In this document: in pieces, positions 29,501 through 40,900 of the stretch
Layout: each line of letters starts with the position of its first letter
Numbering within the stretch: the stretch's first letter is position 1
Assembly (NCBI GenBank): GCA_036571765.1
Contig: BROE01000013.1
Coordinates: forward strand, 9,688,857-9,752,856
Direction of reading: 5' to 3'
DNA length: 64,000 nt
DNA from: Plecoglossus altivelis
Taxonomy: Eukaryota; Chordata; Actinopteri; Osmeriformes; Plecoglossidae
Notes under the pieces: model-generated
What the model was told of the DNA's origin: nothing
Seen by the model: the letters and a program-made list of their open reading frames with translations, nothing else
The model's database searches: none
Position numbers and translations under genes: made by a program

Positions 29501-32500
29501 TTTTACCACAGGTACCACTCTCTCCATCTCTCTGCTTCCTTTCCCTTCTTTCTTCTTTCTCCTGTCTCCTCTTCTCTCTTCTATTCTTAGGAAGCCCACC
29601 GTGTGTTTGATCACAGTATAATGATTGTGTATTGGACCTCAGTGTCTAGTGGTGGATAGTGTGTCCTGATTTGTGTGGAGGTGTTGATCTAGCTACAGGA
29701 CACCAGGCATCAGGCTTGGCCGTACCATGCTCAGCCAGGTCAATGGAAACCTACCTGCTGGTGTCAGGTCTCCTGGAGGTGTCAGGATCTTAGGCGCTGT
29801 CCAAATCAGTCCTGTTCAATACAACAGGAGTTATGATGTGTTGTGTGGTTTTTCTGGATGTGGTGGTCCACAGGGCTCTGTTGAACCGCAGGTCGTATTG
29901 AGTAGGTTAATTCAGAGCCAAGCAGAGGGTGGGAGGGGGAGGCAGATTTGGAGGTCTCTATGCATGCGGGCGGGAACAGGTAGCGAGAAGAAGTGGCATC
30001 TGTGGTTGACAGACAGACAGTTCGTTGGCTCGAGTACTTCTTGGGTTTCCTTCACATGGGGTCGGCTTCAAGGTGAGTCTACAGAAATTGAGAATATTTC
30101 TCTGTGTGACGGCAACTTCTTAGATACCCAATCTGACTTGTAAAATTGTATACAGGGGTTCACGCAATAAACATATCAGAAGGATTAACTGAGCACAGCA
30201 AAATGTAGTGGCTCGCGTTTTGAGACTTTGATGTCAGTTCCAAAAACAACAACACAAAAATAAGAAAAGATTTTCTTTTTGAAAGGACAAAGAAAATAAA
30301 TATGCCAGATCCCCCACCCAGACAATGACTTTGCCTTAGAGTCCCGAAGCGTGTTGAGAGGGACTCTGATGTCCCACTGCCTGCCCGTCGGATAGTGGAG
30401 CACTTGACAGGCCTGACAGGCATGTTCTCAATGGATGGCCTTGTTTCGTCACTGCTGGTAGTTCATATTCGGGTTCGGGATGCCCTATCCTCTCACCCTA
30501 TCAGCTTTGCTGTGCTGTTGAATGACCAATGCAGGTTTAAGGAGCTGCCTTTTAATAATCGGAAATGACCCTAGAGGTCTCAGTGTAGGTCACTTGAATT
30601 GTAGATGTCTCTATTATAGATTATTATACTAATTTATTCACTTAATAATTAGCATTAACTTACTCTGCTGAAATCCAACATTCAACATGGATTCTACAAC
30701 ATGTCCCAGTGTCTTTTTTGTTGTATCGCTTTCTGTTACCTTGTGTTAAGCAAGGCCTTTACTCATTTCCTATCGATTCTGACTCTTACACTGCTAAGTC
30801 ACCGCCTCCCCAGGTGCGCAACTGGAAGGGCTGTGTCGTCCTTCCCCCCCTCTGTGGTGTCTCGCCTGGGCAGGCTGGCCCTCCAGCTGACAGTGGAGGA
30901 GCTAGGGACCCTGAGGCTCTCTGAGCTCAGCAGCATTGCTGCCCTGGGGGCCATCAGCACCTGGTCCTCTAGACAGGTCTCACACACAGACGTGTACACA
31001 CGCAAACCGTACACACACACATACACACACAATATTGTAGACACTCTTCTACCCATCCATACCCTGATTGTAAATCCTGTGTGTGTGTGTCTGTGTGTGT
31101 GTATGTGTGTGCGTGTGTGTGTGTGTGTGTGTATCAGCTGCCAGCATTGTTCTCCTCACTGCTCAACTCCACCCAGCTCAGTCCCAGCCAGCTGGACTCT
31201 AGCACTTTGGTGGCACTTGGGCATATAATCTGTGGGATCAGCTCCACCGAAATGCGCAGACTCAATGCGGTCCAGTTTAGGTGACAAAAGAGATTCAGTT
31301 ACCTCTCCTCTATCCTGTTTGCATCTTCCTCACCACCTCTCCTTACCTATTTTTTCTTCTCCTCTCCTTCATCCTCTCATTTCCTCTCACTTCCTTTCTA
31401 CCCATATCGTCTCCTATCCTCTACTGCCTCTTTCTTTGCCCTCGTCTCTTCTTTCCTACCCTCTCGTCCTGTCTCCCCCTGACCTGTGTCTCCCTCTGGT
31501 GGCTGTAGCAAGGCAGTGCTGTGGCTGGGTCATCTGAGGCTGGCCTGTTCTGAGGAGCAGCTAGCGTCCTTGGTGAATCTACTGAGCCACAACCTGGCCT
31601 TTGGCATCATCAGCTCCTGGGGGCCTCAGGTCTTCATTGAGATCGGGGTTTTGGCAGGTAGACCTCAGACGATCTGTTCTATATATTTGTTTGTACTTTG
31701 TATACTGAGATTCACTACTATGTAGCTCTCTTCGGATATAAGAACATTTGTCAACCAAAAGGAGTGAGTTTTGTATTTACATACTTTACATCACGCTGCT
31801 GGGTTCTCCATGTGCGGATTTGTAAAGACATTATCAAGCGGTTGCATTGGTCTATTGAAACTGTTGCCCAACTGTAAAACTGAGTGTTGCTGTCAGAGTT
31901 GATGTTTCTGGTGTGATGTGGACTCTTGTGTAGCTGGCCTCCCAGACATGGCCATGTCTGCTCTGGTGGAGGAGCAGATAGAGGGATTCTCTCCTCTGGC
32001 TGTCTCCCTCATCCCTCCTCAGAAGTTTGCTGTGAGTGTCATGCAGCCATGCAACAATGATGTAGTACAACGGTCCAGCCCGTCTTTATTGTTGATACTA
32101 TGTTCATGTGCTCATAGTTATCATGTGGTCATTGTTGTCTTCATAGCCATGTGTTTGTATTTATGTATGCAATCATGGGTTCCTATTCACGTTGCGTCAT
32201 GTTTAACGTCCTAATACAGACATGTAATGTAAGTGCATGAAAATGAATGTGTTTCTGTTCTTGTGTTCATACTGATGTATTCACATCCTGGTGTCATATC
32301 CCCAGGTGGTGTTCAACCAGGCTCAGATCAACATGTTCTCATATGAGCAGGCTATGGCAGTGACCTCGGAGCAGAGAGCCCTTCTGTCGGACGTGCAGCT
32401 AACAGCTCTGTCCATGGTGTTGACGCCCTGGGAGAACAGACCCCTTGACTTTAGAGGTAATGTTGCAGATGCTGCTTCACAGCTGGAAAAATACCTTCAC

Positions 32501-32693
32501 CCAAACCCCTCCATGAGGATCCTCATTCAGTGTTTTTAGTGTCCAAGGTTTATACTAATGTTCGCCTTGGCTTGCAGTATAACAATGTTGATTGTGTGTG
32601 TGCTCCCCAGACAGGTCTTCAGGACTGACCCTGAGTTCCAATTATCTGGGTCACCTGCTTGGAGTATTGATGCTACTGCTTTGGTTGGTCTGA
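20528..32693 (+). CDS. strc: Stereocilin, one internal segment not found
   Basis: Stereocilin is an extracellular, membrane-linked protein of the mesothelin/otoancorin family that joins hair-cell stereocilia in the inner ear. Exons: 20528-20579, 20710-21468, 21560-21584, 21745-22237, 22347-22519, 22700-23927, 24031-24279, 24633-24698, 24842-24952, 25221-25375, 25541-25727, 25907-26022, 26151-26280, 26382-26564, 26948-26983, 27150-27320, 27402-27542, 28048-28109, 28336-28471, 28568-28656, 28808-28943, 29137-29333, 29421-29511, then 30814-30976, 31138-31280, 31509-31657, 31934-32031, 32306-32456 and 32611-32693. The first 23 join in frame, as do the last six. Residues 1-26 form a signal peptide. 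Exons 4-6 hold Cys/Trp repeats. The C-terminal exons match human stereocilin closely (SEEQL.SLVNLL, FGIISSWGPQVFIEIG, AVSLIPPQKFAVVF). The last exon ends in a hydrophobic tail typical of a GPI-anchor signal. Between 29511 (phase 0) and 30814 (phase 2) the exon(s) for about 110 human residues could not be found. Confidence 0.92.
22207..23730 (+). other. strc: Six tandem Cys/Trp-rich repeats within stereocilin
   Basis: In exons 4-6 a motif of about 60-95 residues recurs six times: C-x-Y-x-x-W, then LxxxC about 15 residues on, then a [YHN]D-x-x-x-F-x-x-x-x-C core, then L(x)5-10W-(x)3-4-C. Landmarks are CNYGNW, CRYEVW, CNYARW, CNYQLW, CRYADW and CQYKSW. Remembered human stereocilin shows only two or three recognisable copies in the matching region. 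Asn-x-Ser/Thr sites are frequent, which fits a secreted glycoprotein. Confidence 0.85.
24771..24836. repeat. GT-rich microsatellite abutting a strc acceptor
   Basis: Interrupted (GT)n with A and C variants ends five bases before the acceptor of the strc exon at 24842. Confidence 0.9.
28206..28335. repeat. GT-rich microsatellite abutting a strc acceptor
   Basis: About 130 bases of interrupted GT repeat run directly into the tgcag acceptor of the strc exon at 28336, with no normal pyrimidine tract between them. Confidence 0.9.
29512..30813. other. strc intron(s) where an expected exon is missing
   Basis: This 1.3-kb stretch has no N gap. It should contain the stereocilin sequence between LPTEKLRLLPQ and the FPPSVVSRLGRL exon. 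The only long open frame, 29703-30070 ending at a gtgagt donor, shows no stereocilin similarity. A GAAGCCCACC segment after ttcttag at 29591 could begin the missing exon, but its frame soon hits a stop. The part from about 30140 to 30600 has a different, AT-richer composition and may be inserted DNA. Confidence 0.5.
31078..31135. repeat. (GT)n tract abutting a strc acceptor
   Basis: A GT repeat ends within a few bases of the atcag acceptor of the strc exon at 31138. Confidence 0.85.
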
Positions 32694-33055
32694 ACTAGTC
32701 TGGTCTAAACTGGCATGTCCTGGCCTGGTCTGGTCTAGACTACCTGACCTGCTGAATGACTCCCTTTACAATTCCGAAGTTGGAGAATTGAAGATCTAAA
32801 GAAATTATATGAGCGAAGATAGTTTAGAGAAGAATGAAACATTTTCTTGTGTCAGGCATCTAAACTTCAATTTACACTCACTCTTTATACAAATATATAT
32901 ATATAAAAATGTATTTATTGAAATGTCGTATTTTGCTTGGTATCAAAGATTGGCTTTATTTTACCCTATATAAAAACAACACTTCGTTGTATTTTCTTCT
33001 ACGCTAACCTTTGATGCTGTGAGTTTTGAATTGTTGTGAAAATAATGGATATTCA

Positions 33056-33061
33056 AATAAA
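33056..33061 (+). promoter_or_regulatory. strc: Polyadenylation signal AATAAA (strc)
   Basis: AATAAA lies 363 bases after the stereocilin stop codon. The eif3j ATG follows only 343 bases later, so the eif3j promoter is confined to about 300 bases. Confidence 0.7.
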
Positions 33062-33079
33062 CTAATAGTCTATAACAAA

Positions 33080-33403
33080 TGTTGGTCTCTCCAGATATGC
33101 TTGAGCAACTTAACATACAAAAACAATGTAAACAAGTCCAAAAAATAGCTTCTGGCCACATAAAACAAAACCTTTAGAGCCGTACCTAAACACATGCTCT
33201 GTAAAGATTTTAGAGGATAAACTGGCGTAAGCAAGATGGCTGAATCATAAAGGGCGCTACCGTTACACTGCATTCAGATCTAGAAGTCATAACAGCATAG
33301 GTGCCAGGAGTTGTTTCTGGACTAGACCAAAGAGCTCGTGGGTGAATGCCTGGTCTCTCCATCTGCTAACTGCTGTCAAAACCCGCTCACACACACAGCA
33401 AAG
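33080..33403 (+). promoter_or_regulatory. Compact strc-eif3j intergenic/promoter region
   Basis: The stretch between the strc polyadenylation signal and the eif3j start codon must hold the eif3j core promoter and 5'UTR. No TATA box is apparent, as expected for a housekeeping translation factor. The ATG context is aagATGGCGG. Confidence 0.5.
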
Positions 33404-36312
33404 ATGGCGGACGCCGACTGGGGTGAGATTCTAAGTTAGAAACGATGACATGATCTAACCAAAAAGCTAGTTATAAAGTTAAACCTACTACATTTTATAA
33501 GCTGGATATTAAACTTAACTTAAGTTTATTTGTAATCGTCTCCGTATATTTCATATAGATAATGACAACTTCGAACATCTTGAACCGATCCAAAAGGCGG
33601 TTGTACTGGACAAATGGGAGGGCGAAGACGAAGAGGATGATGTAAAGGTAAGCTAAGCTAAGCTATTTTCCTTAAGCGGAAGATAGTCGAGCCAAGGTTT
33701 TAACAGTTAGACATATCCCAACTCTCAACAGTTAGTTAATGTCTTTGTTTTGTTTGATGAGATGTTTTAACTAGCCGGGCCTATAGTTATGTTCTCTGAA
33801 CTGTTGTCAGCTAACGGTAAGCGCGTTGCTCTAGCTCTAGCTACGTAGGCTATTGGCAGTAACGTGAAAACCATGCATGGCTTCCAGCTAGCCTAGCCTG
33901 TGTTAGTTAGCCTAGCATGTGTTAGTTAGCCTAGCCAAAACTCAAGGCCGCATGTGAAAATATTAACGTGTGTTAGCTGTTGGATTTTTCATCTAAGTTT
34001 CTTCTTCCACTTTAGAGATACCTTTGCTATCGACACTCCATCGCTCAAAATCTAGCATAGCTTCGTTGTCACCGTTTGTAAGGGGTTCATTGCGTACACA
34101 TCAGCAGTTATTAGTTTGTAGCTAGCAAGGCTAGCTAACGTTTAAATCTGTCTAGAAGATGTGAACATGATAAAGATGATCGCTATCCGATGACTCAATT
34201 GGGCAACAGTGCTAGAAGCTTCCAACGCTGAAACGCACCAGGAGTGATGTGCTTTTTCTAGCACTTCCAGCTAAAGACATTCTCCATTTCTCTTACACTA
34301 CTGATGGTTAAAGAAAATCGGAGAATTTTGTGGAAAGGTTTAGTCTGGCCTGCTCTGTAGCATATGGTGTGAACGGTCAGGACACATAATGCTTTATTCA
34401 TGCGCACACAGCAAACCACATTGTAGTTTGATACTGTAGTGAGGCTTGCTGTGTATCTAAGCTATGTTGGCAACGGTCATATTCTGATCATATTCAGATT
34501 TTGGATGTTGTGTACATGTGGTGTGTGAGGTTTGTTCTGTGATGTTGCTTTTCTTCAACTTGTAGAGCGGTAAAGCTCAAATATTAAAGATGCATTATGA
34601 AACGGTTCCCCATCTGTGCTAATGAGATGCTGACTGTTTAAGCATCTAACTCATCTTTTGTTCAAACATGGTGCGATGATCTCACCTGCGTATCTCTACT
34701 TTGGTACATCCTTTCATCTCGTGTTCCTGAATCTCTCTTCAGGACAATTGGGATGATGACGAGGAGGAGAAGGAGAAGAAGGCGGAGGTAAAAAAAGCAG
34801 GTGCGGTAATATTCCTCACATCAGTACAACTGTATGTATTCTTATATTTTTAGGAGAAGCCTCAAGTAGACAGAAGTACTGGAATGCTGCTGTTGCTTGT
34901 GATGTCACTTTACTCTCGTCATGCTACTTTCTGTTTCAGAGACAAAAGTGTCCGAAAAGAAAAAATTAAGTGAAAAAATCAAAGAAAAAGAAAACCGATT
35001 AAGGAAAAAGCAGGAGGAGATGCGTTCAAAGGTGAGTTAGAGACCTGCCTGCTCTCGGGGGCTCAACTCTACATTTGCATTTAACTTATTCAAGCAGAAG
35101 TTTGTATCTCAAATTGCATACAAATAGGGCATATAGTAATCACAGCATCAGAATAGCTCAGAATGTCAGCCTGATCCAGGAGAATTGTAATTGTTGTCAC
35201 CAGGAAGCAGAAGAGCTGAGTCCAGAGGAGCAGCAAGCAGAGAAGCTGAGGGTGATGCAGTTACAGGAGGCAGCAGATCTGGAGCTGGCTAAGGAGGCTT
35301 TTGGTAGGCCTGGATCAAGCCTCTCTCTCTCCTCTCTCCCTCCCTCTCCCTCTCTCTCTCACTCTCACTCTCACACTCTCTCTCACACTCTCTCTCACAC
35401 TCTCTCTCACACTCTCTCTCTTACACGCACTCACTCGCATACACACACACACACACTCCATAGTCTGGCAGGAGAACTCAAATCCCTATGCTGCTGATCT
35501 TAACCCACCTAGAAGCTTGGAAAGGTCTATCACACAACTCATCCATTTTCCTCTCTACCTCCCTTTGATCCCTCCATCCTTCTCTCCCCTACTACAGGTG
35601 TTAGCAGTAGTAACAACTTGTCAGGTATAGATGCTATGTGCCCGTCCTCCAAAGATGACTTCACAGAGTTTGAGAAGCTGCTGAAAGAGAAGATCTCTCA
35701 GTTTGAGAAGTCGGCACATTATTCTAATTTCCTGGATTCCTTGTTTCGGGAACTTTGTATTTCATGTGAGTTTCATCTCCGACTTTTAAATACATTAGCA
35801 TGACTTCAATAATATTTTATGCATTAAATGGTGAACCTTGTTTAAGAAATCCTGCCATTCTCTGTTATATGGGCATTCATACCTTTAGGGTCTTATGATG
35901 TCACATCCATTCCCTTAGTAAATGTTGAATGTATCTGCTCACAGTGGAAGTTGAAGACTTAAAGAAGATCAGCGGTTCTCTGACAGCTCTACTGAATGAA
36001 AAACAGAAACAAGAAAAAGTGAGGATCTGGAGTTTTTTGTTTGGGAATTGTAGTTCTCTCTATGACCAGAGGAGGGACAAGTTAACCCTGATCTGGTCTA
36101 GCCAGTAGCTCAAGACTTCCTGTGTGTATAATGTTGCTTATGTTTGGTTGATCCATGCTATTCTTTTGTCATCTTAGCAAAACAAGCAAGGTAAGAAGAA
36201 GAAAAAAGGTGTGCTTCCTGCTGGAGGGCTAAAGTCCAAGATGAAGGACGACCTTGCAGACTATGGCGATTTCGAAGGCGGCTACACCCAAGACTACGAG
36301 GACTTCATGTGA
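33404..36312 (+). CDS. eif3j: Eukaryotic translation initiation factor 3 subunit J
   Basis: eIF3j is a loosely bound subunit of eIF3 that contacts the 40S decoding centre and regulates mRNA recruitment and subunit joining. Eight exons join to 244 codons: 33404-33422, 33559-33647, 34743-34800, 34940-35031, 35204-35303, 35598-35765, 35945-36018 and 36178-36312. The human protein is 258 residues; the shortfall is in the Ala-rich N-terminus. Visible landmarks are the acidic N-terminal KWEGEDEEDDVKDNWDDDEE, a long charged helix (SEKKKLSEKIKEKENRLRKK), the conserved GIDAM.PSSKDDFTEFEKLL block, and the Lys-rich C-terminal region ending DLADYGDF.GGY.QDYEDFM, as in mammals. Exon 3 is taken to 34800 rather than 34788 because only that keeps phase with exon 4. 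Confidence 0.96.
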
Positions 36313-36882
36313 CAATGGCCTCCCCACCTCCACCACACCCTCCTCTTCCTCCTCCTCCCCCCCCAGACATGCGGCTGCTCCTCCAACATAGTGCCATTTT
36401 GGAACTATGTGTCATTCTTCATTTTGCTTCTACCACCTGAGGGACTACAGGGAGCATCTGCTATCACAACCTCTTATGTTTCACATATAGACATGGACCT
36501 GCCTTTTCTGTCCTTCTTTCTGCCTCAAAACACAAATCCTCAAGTTACAAAACCTCTCGACCCCATTGTTCACAATCAGTTTAATAACCCAGCTTCAGTC
36601 AGAAAATACAATGCCTGCTGTCTGTGTTCTGTGTAGGTATCATTTTTGATTTAGGAAAATGATTGCTCGTCTCAAAATACAGCAGATTACAAAGTATTAC
36701 TAATTGCAGCTTCATAGAAACAATTGAGGTTCTATGCAAATTGTATTCAACCAGAATGTCTGTAAATATTAGGTATCTCACTTTGCCTGTGATTGGGTTC
36801 CTTACAGGAAAAGTATATAGTATCTATACACTTTTTGGTTGCCAAATACAAGAATCAAAGTATATTTCATCTTTATCATCAG

Positions 36883-36888
36883 AATAAA
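36883..36888 (+). promoter_or_regulatory. eif3j: Polyadenylation signal AATAAA (eif3j, proximal)
   Basis: AATAAATAAA occurs about 570 bases after the eif3j stop. A second signal at 37381 could serve a longer isoform. Confidence 0.6.
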
Positions 36889-37380
36889 TAAAGAAGTTGA
36901 ATTAGTTTTTGCTTTGGACTAATACTGACACTACAGGTTGAGTGGGAGCGCCAAGCCTCCACTGGCAAAAGGGACAGACGAGATATTAGCAGAGCGACCA
37001 CCTCAGACGCTCTCTGGAGACATCTGGAACATCCTTGAAGAAGTTGAAGCAAAGGATACTTCTTTTTGTTGTTTTTTTGTGTGTACATTCAACAATGTAA
37101 TTAACAGAATTAGTGAAATGACTCGATGCAGATAGTAAAGTGTGATCTGGCGAGTCCTTGGGCTTGCAGCAGAGTCCCCTTCTAACTATTTCTGCAGGCT
37201 TGTATCCGAGGATATGTGTAGAAGGTGGCCTGTAGTGTCTGTCCTCCAAGGGGACAGTATTGAGTGTGGCTCGTTAACCTTCTCTCTATTTGCTAATTAT
37301 CGACCAGTTCCAACTCGATCAGGAAAGGGGTAGGATATTAAGACTCCAGCATCTGTTGTGTTTTATATGCATCATAATTT

Positions 37381-37386
37381 AATAAA
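37381..37386 (+). promoter_or_regulatory. eif3j: Polyadenylation signal AATAAA (eif3j, distal)
   Basis: AATAAAA lies about 1.07 kb after the eif3j stop and only about 120 bases from the opposing cilp polyadenylation signal. Confidence 0.5.
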
Positions 37387-37504
37387 ATCACTGGTCAGAA
37401 ATCATCATTTTTGCCTGTCTTTGCCTTCTTGAGCCAAAGAAAAACAACTTAATGTAATGACATATATAAGACAGGAATAATGACATATCCATGTTTGTTT
37501 CCAT

Positions 37505-37510
37505 TTTATT
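37505..37510 (-). promoter_or_regulatory. cilp: Polyadenylation signal (cilp, minus strand)
   Basis: TTTATT on the plus strand reads AATAAA on the minus strand, about 470 bases beyond the cilp stop codon at 37979-37981. It makes the cilp and eif3j transcripts converge with at most about 100 bases between ends. Confidence 0.55.
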
Positions 37511-37978
37511 GGGGGTTTGACTTTAACATCAATGGTTACAACCTAGTAATAAATATCCCTTTATTTACAATTTCAAGTAGTAAATATTCATCACAGTACA
37601 GATGAAGAAAAGGTAACAATATTTACTGTTAAAATCATGTCAAATGTTCCCTGGGACAGATTCCTGTTGTAGGTAATAGTTTTCCAGTTATGAATTTATA
37701 TTGGTGTTTTTACCAAATGTATAAGTGAGTTCTATATCAAAAACTATATCAAAACAGTACAAACAGTTTGAAAATATAACGTAAGAATTCATCCACTACA
37801 CCTGAATAACTTGGGCCTGTTACTACTCAAAAATGCATTTTTTCCCCATTCTCAGATCACCACACAATGAAATTACAGTGATTTCTCAGAGAAAGGAAGA
37901 TTGAGCACAGGGCCCATGTAGTGTATAGAGACTTGAAGTTTGGAGCTGGATACCCAGCGTGAGGAGAAGTGTGACATT

Positions 37979-40900
37979 CTAGCCTGAAGTCTGGGAGCGT
38001 CTACCAGACATTCTGGAACCCACTGCTGGGTCCCGGGCACTGCGTCTACGGCTGTTACGAGCTGCATTGGCTCCTCCTCTCTGGCGTCTTCTTTGCCCCT
38101 CTCTCACTACGCTGGTCAGGGCTTGGCCGGGGGAGTTCTGCAGGGCCTGGAACACGCTCTGGCGTGTTACCTCCCGGTCTCCACATGTGAAAGTCAGTGC
38201 CACACCCTGGTTGCTTTTCATTACCCGGGACGTGCCGTCTGAGGTGCCATCAAAACAGCGCCCCAGGGCGATCTCCTTGGCGGTGCGTGGGTCCTGGTCT
38301 GTCACTGTGTAAATGCCATAGTTGTGGCCCAGCGGGTCAAGTGGCGCCAGCATGGTGAACTCATTGGTGTCGTTGTTGACAGCTAGAGGCAGGTGATTGA
38401 CCAGGTACTCCTGCAGCATGGAGTTGACGTTGTCCCTCTTGCAGCTTCCCTGAGGGATCACTTTGACCAGGGTGCGATCCACTCTGTCCTGGTCATACAG
38501 CATCCCACTGCACTTGAACTCCAGGCAAACAGCCGACATGGTGGACTGGTCCATGTCACGAATGCTGCGTGTGTCCCTGAGCCCGTACAGCTGGCCTACT
38601 GTCTTAGGGTGCGTCCCTCCCATGTTGCGCGAGCGCACATTGATCTCATGAGGCCCGTTCATCTTGACCTTGATGTAGCAGGCGCGGTACTCCATGGGCT
38701 TGGGCCACCAGCTCAGGTAGTCCTCAGTCCAGCTCATTGGGTCATCCTCATTGAACGGTACAGTGTTATAGTCGTAGCGATCACCTTCCACCCGGGAGAA
38801 ACGGAAATGTGCCGCACTGAATGAAGCCTCCTCGCAATCCTTCAGGTTCTCAAAGGAGTAGACGGGGCCATTGGCCTCTTCGGCCACGTTGGGACCAGGC
38901 TTGGCCACATTGATACTGAAGGCTGTCTTCTTCACTCTTGGGTCTTCGTGGTCCGTCCTCCTGTAATTGAGCTTTCCCAAGTATGGCTGAGGAACGCCCA
39001 CAGTGTTGGGGTTCAGTTTGGGAGATGAGGCGACAGCTTCCAGTTCCTCTCCTCCCAGGTTAGCCATGATGAAGGCAGAGTAGGCATTCGCTTTCTGTTC
39101 ATCACAGAAGGCAGGCAGACAGGCGCCATTGGGTCCAGTTACTACACTGTCGAAGCGACCCCAGGCACGTGGGTTGGTGGAGAATCCAGCTGTTGGTTCC
39201 ATGTTGATAAGGGACATGACCACACCCTCCACCTGCTCGCTGGGCATGAAGCGCTCGCTGCGGAAGGCTCGAACCTTCACGTAGCACCTGCGGTTCTCAG
39301 GGACATCCAGGTTGAACAGACGCCGCTCCCTGATCTCCATGTTCCCAATCAGAAAGGTCCTCTCCTCTCTCTTCCCACGATTTTTCTTCTCCATCTTTAG
39401 GCTGGCCTCCTCCTCCCAGAGTCCTGTCTCTGGGTTCAAGGACCAGAGCTTCATGGTGCTGAGGTGCTCCTGCATTTTTACCTGTTCCGAGTCCAGGGAC
39501 ACCTTCACCTCGCCAGCGTTTAGCGCCTCTCCGGACTCCTCGTCTGTGAAGTCCACAGAGAACATTCCATAGGTCCTCAGGGGGAGCATGTCACCCTCGG
39601 ACCCCACAAAGTTGAGGTCACTCTGAGCTGCGGTTGCAGTTGACACGTCCCTTGGATCCAAGAATGTGACAGAAGCCTGGACGTTCCCAACAAACACCTC
39701 TCCGTTCTGCTTGTAGAAGGAGTTTGGTGGGATCTGGATGGAGGCCATGGGGTCCTCACCTTCCACCTCCCCCAGGTCCAGGGTGTTGGTGTCGGTGGAG
39801 CTGATAGTGACCGGTGCCTTCTTCCTCAGCAGCCTGATCTCATGGTAAACAGCGCCTCCTCTGGTGTTGAACGGTAGCACCTTGGTGGTGTTCACAAATT
39901 TCTGCATGTGGTCCACAAAAGTGACCACCAGCCTCTCTGTCTCCGGTGGGACCTGGATGGAGAAGGTTCCTTTGTATCCCGTACGGCTCACCCTGACTCC
40001 ATTCATGTAGATATGTCCAAACCTCATCGGCTCACCAGTGTCTGCAGCCACTGCTCGTCCTCGAACGAGAGCTCTAGTCTCCACGCACCTCTGGCAGCTG
40101 CAGGTGGTCACCACCATGATGGGCAGCTGGTAGCCCTGGCACGTCAGCTGACGCTCCTCCATCCTGGACACACCACAGCAATAGGCAACACTGTCCTTGC
40201 ACCTGATGCCATTATCCAGTTGCCCGTTGCAGGAGGCAGTGGGGCACTTCCCTACGTCATAGTAGAGAGAGTCGCTGGCATTCTGATAGCAGTCATGAGG
40301 CAGCCGGATCAAGTGGGACTCAGGCTGGGGGTTACATGATGGCTCGTCATTACCTGGGGGGTGACAGGAAATACTGGATTAGAACGGGAGAGAAATTCTA
40401 AAGTGTTTCATTCAAGAATTTCTTTATTGTCTAGTAAAGACCTAGGATAGTGAGCATGGCTGGTTTGGACTTAATGGCCCCAGCTGGTCCGCTGGCTCTG
40501 CAGTGGTATTGACCAGCCTGGTCCAGACTCAGTTCTCTCAGAACCAATATGCTGTCTGTGTTCTTCTCCAACAGATTGCCATTGTGGAACCTGGCATTGT
40601 AGAGATAGACACACACCATTGGTTATCAGAGGGAGTTTTGCCATGAACCTATGTGAACTCTCCATTCAGTAAGCTGTGTTCTGTTACCATTCATACAGCT
40701 CTGGCTCTGGTGAGCCAGCCACCTTGCAGCAGAAGGCAGCAGTCTGACCCACTCTCCTGGACTTGCTCTCAGGGTTATTCAGCACATGGAGCTTCTCTGA
40801 AGGAAGAACACAGCAGTGATCAGTTAGCAAGGTTACGGACTACAGGCCAATAACTTCCCCTTCCTGTCCCCCTTTCTCGCCGCAATACCTGCTCTTTTCA

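Larger units (their letters stand above)
36313..37400 (+). other. eif3j: eif3j 3'UTR
   Basis: This is non-coding sequence after the eif3j stop. AATAAA signals occur at 36883-36888 and 37381-37386, so alternative 3' ends near 36905 and 37405 are possible. No other gene is recognised. Confidence 0.6.

Noticed and set aside
38067..40339. Plus-strand open frames at 38067-38312, 38393-38824 and 39908-40339
   Set aside because: They are antisense to the 2.4-kb terminal cilp exon.
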